Source: Fidelibacterota bacterium (GTDB lineage Bacteria; Marinisomatota; Marinisomatia; Marinisomatales; TCS56). From it: a stretch of 12,076 nucleotides of DNA. The position numbers were made by a program, and so were the translations under genes. Shown piece after piece: positions 7,129 through 12,076 of this stretch. How positions within the stretch are numbered: position 1 is the first letter of the stretch; every line of letters starts with the position of its first letter. The notes below the pieces were generated by a model. That model made no database searches, was not told the DNA's origin, and saw only the letters and a list, made by a program, of their open reading frames with translations. The stretch lies in the NCBI GenBank assembly GCA_030634675.1, contig DAOWAH010000023.1, positions 1 to 12,076 on the forward strand. Direction: 5' to 3'.

Positions 7129-7160
7129 ATTAGGAGGGCGGATGAAGAGTTATTAATCAT
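7125..7160 (-). CDS. Possible 11-codon leader ORF before ftsE
   Basis: An ATG at 7160 opens a short frame ([11 protein letters not shown]) whose TGA overlaps the ftsE ATG as ATGA, the same junction used by several neighbouring genes. Its start codon lies at the loop of a perfect inverted repeat. It has no Shine-Dalgarno. Because ftsE lacks one too, the leader could couple ribosomes into ftsE. A frame this short can arise by chance, so this is only a candidate. Confidence 0.2.
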   Translation of the reverse strand: MINNSSSALLI

Positions 7161-7168
7161 GTTAATAA
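7150..7168. repeat. Perfect inverted repeat TTATTAA-N5-TTAATAA
   Basis: Two 7-bp arms flank a 5-nt spacer in the gap between the exchanger gene and ftsE, 22 nt upstream of the ftsE ATG. No T run follows on the minus strand, so it is not a standard terminator. It could be an operator or a weak RNA hairpin. The arms are pure A/T, which raises the odds of chance in an A+T-rich genome. Confidence 0.45.
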
Positions 7169-7195
7169 TTGGTTGAAATTTACAACGAAAATGAT

Positions 7196-8119
7196 TTACC
7201 GGTTAAACAACCATATTATTACAAAAATATAACTGGTAAACAATATTACTGCAGATAATCGAGGGATTGGTTGCTTCATCCTTGCTATTGGAAAAAGTAT
7301 CACACCAAATGCCAGCATTATCGGCAATTCCAAGTTTAAGATGCCTGGTTCAACCGATATTGGTTTAATGATAGACACCAAGCCGATCACAGAGAGAATA
7401 TTAAATATATTTGAGCCAATGATATTGCCAAGTGAAATACCACTTTCCTTACGAAAAGCTGCCACAACTGAAGTCGCCAATTCCGGTAGCGATGTACCTA
7501 AAGCAACGATAGTCATGCCAATTATCATTTCCGGGATTCCTAACAAAGTAGCCAATTCGACTGCTCCAGTGACAAATATATCAGCCCCCCAGGTAAGAAA
7601 TCCAACCCCAAATACAAGTAAAATAAGGCTTTTTTGAATTAATTCTGGCTCACGATTGTGTTGTTCGAGATCAGCCGGGGGATGTATTAGATGCATCCAG
7701 GTAAATGCTATAATTCCCGCAAACAAGATAATTCCTTCCCAACGGGCGATAATACCATTTGCACAAAATAATATAAAAACAATTGCTACTACAAAGTATA
7801 TCCTAAGCTCTCTGGATATTACTTTATAACTTATGGTTATCGGAAAAATCATTGAACTTAAACCCAACACCAGGCCGACATTGGCGATATTGGAACCAAT
7901 TACATTCCCAAGCGCAATTGACTCCTTTTCACTTAAAACAGCCATAAGACTGACCATTAATTCAGGAAGGGACGTCCCAAAGGCAACGACCGTTAAACCA
8001 ACAACAAGGGGTTTGACTCCTAACCGATTTGCCAAATTGCTCCCACCACGGACCATCCATTCAGCTCCATAATACAGTAAACCTCCCCCAATAATCAGCA
8101 AGAAAATACTACTCAGCAT
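7196..8119 (-). CDS. CaCA-family calcium/sodium antiporter
   Basis: This 307-residue inner-membrane protein belongs to the YrbG/K+-dependent Na+/Ca2+ exchanger group and exchanges Ca2+ against Na+ or H+. It has about ten hydrophobic segments in two homologous halves. The alpha-1 repeat has GTSLPE (48-53) with GNVIGSN (71-77). The alpha-2 repeat has GTSLPE (208-213) with GNIIGSN (231-237). The conserved glutamates in GTSLPE are the cation-binding residues of the family. A short hydrophilic loop (about 145-163) separates the halves. The ATG at 8119 shares its A with the nadD stop (TGATG). It is preferred to the TTG one codon upstream. No Shine-Dalgarno is seen, so translation is probably coupled to nadD. 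The exact ion preference cannot be read from sequence. Confidence 0.9.
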   Translation of the reverse strand: MLSSIFLLIIGGGLLYYGAEWMVRGGSNLANRLGVKPLVVGLTVVAFGTSLPELMVSLMAVLSEKESIALGNVIGSNIANVGLVLGLSSMIFPITISYKVISRELRIYFVVAIVFILFCANGIIARWEGIILFAGIIAFTWMHLIHPPADLEQHNREPELIQKSLILLVFGVGFLTWGADIFVTGAVELATLLGIPEMIIGMTIVALGTSLPELATSVVAAFRKESGISLGNIIGSNIFNILSVIGLVSIIKPISVEPGILNLELPIMLAFGVILFPIARMKQPIPRLSAVILFTSYIFVIIWLFNR

Positions 8120-8703
8120 CAAATATAAAGATTTTGTTTGTTAATAAACTCCCACACCGGCTGCGTGACCATGTAGCGGATGGTTTTATTGTCACGCCAG
8201 CGCTGTCGGATAACTGTCGAGGATATTTCAAATCGTGGTACATTGGCGAAACGGACACTATCCAACAGCCAGGAAGGTATAGCACTGGGTCGGAATCCAG
8301 GTCTGATTGCAACTATTACCTGGCATTCTTCTACTAACCGACGGGGGGTTTTCCAGTTAATAATATCCGCGAGTGTGTCACTTCCGATCAGGAAATATAA
8401 ATCATCTGTTTCCAGATTGTACTGATTCCTTATTTCTTTTACCGTATCTATTGAATAGGAAATTCCTTTACGGCGAATTTCCACGTCAGAAATAATAAAA
8501 TTCGGATTTTCAACCACTGCTAACTCCAGCATTTTCAAGCGTAATTCAATACTTGATAGTTTTCCATATTCCTTATGAGGAGGTTGATAAGCAGGTATAA
8601 AAATTATTTGATCAAACCGTTCTGCTTCAAAAATTGTCTGGGCAATTATCAGATGGCCGATATGCGGTGGATCGAAAGTACCTCCAAAAACGCAAAGTTT
8701 CAT
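8119..8703 (-). CDS. nadD: Nicotinate-nucleotide adenylyltransferase
   Basis: NadD adenylates nicotinate mononucleotide to deamido-NAD, a required step of cytoplasmic NAD synthesis. The 194-residue protein has FGGTFDPPHIGHL (6-18), with the H-x-G-H nucleotidyltransferase motif at H14-H17. It also has PPHK (41-44), SYSIDT (82-87), LIGSDTLAD (105-113), W117, and ISSTVIRQR (160-168), the C-terminal ATP-binding motif. These distinguish it from CoaD, its shorter relative elsewhere in this window. The ATG at 8703 overlaps the stop of the BamD-like gene as ATGA. There is no Shine-Dalgarno. No rsfS or proB follows as in some other bacteria; an ion exchanger does. Confidence 0.95.
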   Translation of the reverse strand: MKLCVFGGTFDPPHIGHLIIAQTIFEAERFDQIIFIPAYQPPHKEYGKLSSIELRLKMLELAVVENPNFIISDVEIRRKGISYSIDTVKEIRNQYNLETDDLYFLIGSDTLADIINWKTPRRLVEECQVIVAIRPGFRPSAIPSWLLDSVRFANVPRFEISSTVIRQRWRDNKTIRYMVTQPVWEFINKQNLYI

Positions 8704-9500
8704 TTGACACGTTTTTGTATAGTTTTTTTAGTATCCGCGATATAATCCTCAGCTTTATTTCTAATCGCTTCTGATTTGAATACTGAGGATTCTTCTTCCA
8801 AATACGCTTGGGCTGAGTCTACATCATTACTAATACAAAAGGAATGGACAATTTCTAAATGTGCTAATTCATTATATTTAGTATCATAATAATTATCAAC
8901 AACTTCCTGGAAAGCCATTTGGGCTGGTTCCGGTTCGTCCATTTTCAGGTAAAGAATGCCAGTCTCATAGGCTTTACGTCCCAGTTTTTCGCGTAATTGC
9001 CGATTCATCGTTAAAGCATCTGCCCTAAATTCCGAATCTGGAAAGTCATCTAAAAATTCCTGGATTTCATCGATTGCTTTTAACGTATAGGTCTGATCGT
9101 GATAATAAACAGGCGATTCAGCTTGATAACACTCGCAAATCCGATAACGGGCACGTTCCATAAAGGTAGTAAAAGGCATTCGTCGAATCATTCGTTCATA
9201 TTCTGAAATGGCCAGTAGATACTCCTTATTGAGATAATAAGCTTCCGCCAGATAAAAAGCAGCGGTATCGCCCCATTCCGTATGAGCTCCGCTTATCACA
9301 GCCTGATTTAATTCCTCCTGAGCGCGTAAATAGCGTTTTTTCTCCAGCAGTTTAAGCCCTTTTTCATAATTTTCTTTTCCATCAAAATTACCGATATCCG
9401 GTTTATTAGAGGCACATTGAAAAGAAAACATAGCCACCGACAGAATTAATAGTACTGCAATAGCCTGCTTAATTATTGCCATATTCAAAGTATTTTTCAT
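8700..9500 (-). CDS. bamD: BamD-like outer-membrane assembly lipoprotein
   Basis: This 266-residue exported TPR protein resembles BamD/YfiO, the lipoprotein that works with BamA to insert beta-barrels into the outer membrane. From the ATG at 9500 it has a basic N-region, a hydrophobic core (about 13-27) and C29 as the likely lipidated cysteine. Helical TPR-like repeats run from about 41 to 150 and 155 to 250. The segment YTLKAIDEIQEFLDDFPDSE (128-147) is the region typical of BamD. The residues before C29 (FSFQ) are a poor lipobox, with Gln at -1. A TTG at 9536 would add 12 residues, but GTGGA before the ATG at 9500 and the normal signal length favour the shorter form. A generic TPR lipoprotein is the alternative. 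Confidence 0.82.
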   Translation of the reverse strand: MKNTLNMAIIKQAIAVLLILSVAMFSFQCASNKPDIGNFDGKENYEKGLKLLEKKRYLRAQEELNQAVISGAHTEWGDTAAFYLAEAYYLNKEYLLAISEYERMIRRMPFTTFMERARYRICECYQAESPVYYHDQTYTLKAIDEIQEFLDDFPDSEFRADALTMNRQLREKLGRKAYETGILYLKMDEPEPAQMAFQEVVDNYYDTKYNELAHLEIVHSFCISNDVDSAQAYLEEESSVFKSEAIRNKAEDYIADTKKTIQKRVK

Positions 9501-9545
9501 TAATTTTCCACGAATTTCAATATTTTTCAGTGACAAGAATGTTTT

Positions 9546-10487
9546 TTAGAATCGCATCGAAAAAGCCAAACCACCCACACCGTAACGGGCATTACGGTCA
9601 TAGATTAATCCCACCGAAGTGTCGATAGTTTTTCTTTTCCGCGCCTGCGCCTGAGATGAATACACGGCTTCTATCGCGCTGATTACATGGTTGAACATCA
9701 CGGCCGTTACGGCATAGCCGGCAATTTTAAGTAAATCATTATTTTCAAGACGCAGATCCAGATAGTTGTCTTTATTATCGGTCATAATTATTATTTCGGT
9801 ACTATCACCCACGTCCTTTTCGATTTCATACCATAATCGATCACCCTGATCATCATAAGTATCATCCCAACCACCAATAAATTGGTTATACTTGCCAATA
9901 TTTTCATAATAATTGCGATCATGCACCCAATCAATTTCATCAAAATTAAATTCCGACTGAAGATAATCAATTGTATCTGAACTCCAATATTGATCACTAA
10001 TAATAAGCGTGAGATGATGAGTACCGCGAATAACACTCTCCCAATCATTACTAAATATTAATTGGGAATTATTGTACCAACGCTCCAGATCCCAGTGCAG
10101 ATCCGCAAATTCCTCAAACTCCAATCGTTTATCTTCCGCTTTATTGGTAAATGACCACCAGCCCACTATTCCAGCAACTTCGACGCCAGCGAAGATGGCC
10201 GTTTTCCACCAAGGTGATTTATTGTATACTTGCCCTAATCCCGGGACAACCAAAGACATCAACATCGGACGGGCGGGAAACACAATTTCTTCAGTAGCAG
10301 TGGCCGAGTCTGTTTCCACTGCTGCCAGAGCACTGCTTAATCCAGCATTAATTCTGACCAATCGATTGGTCAGATGTGAATGCAGGCGCGCATCATAGTG
10401 AAATAAGCCGTCAGCCATTAAATTGCTGACGGAGAAAAGTAAAACCAGAATCATGATCTTTTTAAAATCCGAATAAAATGCTGGCAT
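9546..10487 (-). CDS. DUF5683-like exported/membrane protein
   Basis: This 313-residue protein of unknown function has a signal peptide (KK at 9-10, hydrophobic 11-24, possible cleavage after A25). A DUF5683-type block follows: PARPMLMSLVVPGLGQVYNK at 71-90 leading into a membrane segment near 95-113. The centre (115-245) is acidic and rich in Trp/Tyr/Asp. Near the C-terminus are a second hydrophobic helix (about 254-275, AGYAVTAVMFNHVISAIEA) and a GGLAFSMRF ending. The G-x-GQ-x-Y-N motif is shared by small membrane proteins common in the FCB group. ATGs at 10556 and 10514 would overlap the upstream gene further. The ATG at 10487 has AAAGGAG ten bases upstream and gives a proper signal peptide; 10454 is the main alternative. 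It sits between a barrel protein and a BamD-like lipoprotein, so an envelope role is likely. Confidence 0.72.
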   Translation of the reverse strand: MPAFYSDFKKIMILVLLFSVSNLMADGLFHYDARLHSHLTNRLVRINAGLSSALAAVETDSATATEEIVFPARPMLMSLVVPGLGQVYNKSPWWKTAIFAGVEVAGIVGWWSFTNKAEDKRLEFEEFADLHWDLERWYNNSQLIFSNDWESVIRGTHHLTLIISDQYWSSDTIDYLQSEFNFDEIDWVHDRNYYENIGKYNQFIGGWDDTYDDQGDRLWYEIEKDVGDSTEIIIMTDNKDNYLDLRLENNDLLKIAGYAVTAVMFNHVISAIEAVYSSQAQARKRKTIDTSVGLIYDRNARYGVGGLAFSMRF

Positions 10488-12076
10488 AAAAGCGTGGCTC
10501 CTTTCCATAATCATAATTATTTCCCTGGATAGTCCGTACGAATTTATCCAATCCATAGTGAACTTCTAAACCAATTGCGGTGGGATAATTATAGAATGAA
10601 AATCCGTTGAAACGCAATTCCAAACCCACCGATCGCTTAGGATCGATGTTGCCCAAAGGTGTACTCCAAGCATCACCGGCCTGGGCGACAAATCCGATTG
10701 TACTATTATTTAAATTAAACCAGCCAATCGGATAATTCTTAAGATACAGTAATGGTATACGAATGACCAGCTCACCCATCAGCACCCGGTTTCCCTCAAT
10801 ACTATAAAATGGATATCCCTGTAAGCCTGGCAGACCACCACCGAAAAAATTAAAGAATGAATCGACCTCAGTATTTGAAAGCCACCCGCCCATCGCTTCA
10901 AATGACAACGTCCAACGACGCGTGTGTGGTATCTCCAGATGATAGTCGGTATCGAATTCGACCCGCACTAAATCATTATTTTTGAATTCCTCAACCAGAG
11001 TTCCAGCATCGGAGAGATCCAAATCATTGATAAATTTATTTTTCTCAAGGGTAACATTGAGATTGTAGGTGAAACCCTTTGAGGGATTAATATTACTGTC
11101 CGCGCGCCGTTTCAGCAGGTTCCCACTCCAATTAAAACCAAGATAACTACCTCGATAATAATCATACGCAACACCAACTTCCAGTCTCTCCGATGGAACT
11201 TCCTGTTTCACATAGGCACGATATCTCTGCCAGGTTAGAAAAATATCAACTGCATTAAAACCAAGTAGCGGGAATTTTACTCCCCCTCTGAATTGAATTA
11301 AACGAAATCGTAAATTATCATTTATTGGATAGACCGAATAATAATTTTGTTCATGTTTATTGCGCGTTAAATAAATGATTTCAGTATAGATGGTGGGATA
11401 TAACCGGCTGAATTCAAACAGCAGGAATAAATCGAGGTCCGCTGATTTATTAATCGAAGCCTGTCCAAAGAGTGATAAACGTTCAATAACTTCCGAAGAA
11501 TAAAAATAGATGCCCGGCTTCAACGTACCGTATTCCAACATCAATTTGGGAAGAATGAACATGGTTGTAAAATTATCTTCGTACGGGGCGGCTTCGGTTT
11601 CATCCAGTTCTAAAATTGGATCAGTCAAATCGGCATTGCGACGATAAAACTCCGGGTCATAGCCCACCATGAGCTGATCTATCAGAGCAATTGAATCTAA
11701 TATGGCTATCTTATAACCCAGTTCATCATATATAGAATACACAATCTTTCCCTCAGATGAAATATCAGGCATAAATGCACCGCCCAATACATTAGTAAGA
11801 TACCCCTGATGATTATTATCCGGATCAAAATAATACAAATTGTAAATCCCACTTCTATCATCTGCATAAATAATTTCGCCGGAATGTGAAATAGTCATAT
11901 CCCGCTCATCACACAGAGCATTATTAAGGAAATTCCCCAAGGTTGTATCTGCCAGATTCAAATATCCCAGATCGCGGAAATGATGTACAGAATAATCAAA
12001 TAACAAGCGGTGAGCTTTCATATCGTAGCGCAAGCGGTAAACTGATCGACGATCTTTGAAGTCGGTCAGTCGTTCA
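10462..12076 (-). CDS. PD40 beta-propeller/surface-antigen barrel protein (C-terminal part)
   Basis: The reading frame is open to the right edge, so the N-terminus is missing; about 537 residues are visible. Their first ~130 residues contain two TolB/PD40-type propeller blades: MTISHSGEIIYADDRSGIYN and MPDISSEGKIVYSIYDELG. After an acidic linker, the rest (about 10462-11570) consists of alternating aromatic beta strands ending ASILFGF. The terminal Phe is a typical outer-membrane barrel signal. FFGGGLPGLQGYPFYSIEGN (near 10795-10855) corresponds to the conserved loop-6 region of Omp85/surface-antigen barrels, with LQGY where BamA has VRGF. The protein is probably an outer-membrane barrel with a periplasmic propeller. 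A TTG at 12033 is not a credible start, since the frame continues upstream of it. It overlaps the next gene by 26 nt. Confidence 0.82.
   Translation of the reverse strand, partial: ERLTDFKDRRSVYRLRYDMKAHRLLFDYSVHHFRDLGYLNLADTTLGNFLNNALCDERDMTISHSGEIIYADDRSGIYNLYYFDPDNNHQGYLTNVLGGAFMPDISSEGKIVYSIYDELGYKIAILDSIALIDQLMVGYDPEFYRRNADLTDPILELDETEAAPYEDNFTTMFILPKLMLEYGTLKPGIYFYSSEVIERLSLFGQASINKSADLDLFLLFEFSRLYPTIYTEIIYLTRNKHEQNYYSVYPINDNLRFRLIQFRGGVKFPLLGFNAVDIFLTWQRYRAYVKQEVPSERLEVGVAYDYYRGSYLGFNWSGNLLKRRADSNINPSKGFTYNLNVTLEKNKFINDLDLSDAGTLVEEFKNNDLVRVEFDTDYHLEIPHTRRWTLSFEAMGGWLSNTEVDSFFNFFGGGLPGLQGYPFYSIEGNRVLMGELVIRIPLLYLKNYPIGWFNLNNSTIGFVAQAGDAWSTPLGNIDPKRSVGLELRFNGFSFYNYPTAIGLEVHYGLDKFVRTIQGNNYDYGKEPRFYASILFGF
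10498..10504 (-). promoter_or_regulatory. Ribosome binding site deciding the DUF5683-like start
   Basis: AAAGGAG lies ten bases before the ATG at 10487, inside the 3' end of the barrel gene. It favours this start over the in-frame ATGs at 10556, 10514 and 10508, for which the site would be too close or inside the coding region. Confidence 0.55.

Noticed and set aside
9501..9536. TTG start 12 codons upstream for the BamD-like lipoprotein
   Set aside because: It would lengthen the signal peptide abnormally, whereas the ATG at 9500 has a better ribosome site and a normal-length signal sequence.
12031..12033. TTG at 12033 as start of the barrel protein
   Set aside because: The frame stays open to the window edge and the visible part starts mid-propeller, so the gene must begin outside the window.

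Overview
The window is a gene-dense, A+T-rich stretch of bacterial chromosome. All 16 genes I can support lie on the minus strand, so transcription runs from position 12076 towards position 1. An outer-membrane beta-barrel protein, a BamD-like lipoprotein, a DUF5683-type protein and FtsEX together point to a diderm (two-membrane) bacterium. The combination of a PD40/TolB-like propeller fused to a surface-antigen barrel, a DUF5683-like protein and a loose lipoprotein signal suggests the FCB side of the tree (for example Marinimicrobia, Calditrichota, KSB1 or Ignavibacteria relatives). This placement is an inference from gene content; no rRNA or other phylogenetic marker was tested.

Layout in transcription order. 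(a) 12076-8700, envelope module: a partial propeller/beta-barrel outer-membrane protein, a DUF5683-like exported protein, and a BamD-like TPR lipoprotein. (b) 8703-7196: nadD (NAD synthesis) and a K+-dependent-type Na+/Ca2+ exchanger, joined to the module by overlapping stop/start codons. (c) 7128-5606: ftsE-ftsX, the division-linked ABC complex. (d) 5543-2823: hrcA-grpE-dnaJ, a heat-shock operon with its own apparent promoter. It lacks dnaK, and its promoter sits so close to the hrcA ATG that the transcript would be leaderless. (e) 2823-1637: a short membrane-anchored ComEA-like helix-hairpin-helix protein and an unrecognised single-pass membrane protein. (f) After the only sizeable gap (177 nt), 1459-1: rsmD, coaD, an FmdB-type zinc-ribbon protein, and the first 23 codons of an Obg GTPase running off the left edge.

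Seven of the 15 gene junctions overlap (ATGA, TGATG, TAATG or longer) and several starts lack a Shine-Dalgarno sequence, so translational coupling is probably widespread. I see no mobile element, CRISPR array, tRNA, rRNA or convincing intrinsic terminator. This is mainly a housekeeping region, and I found no convincing new multi-gene system. The points most worth a second look are the leaderless-looking hrcA promoter without CIRCE, the strongly basic GrpE tail, the unrecognised membrane protein beside the ComEA-like protein, and a hairpin with a possible leader ORF before ftsE.
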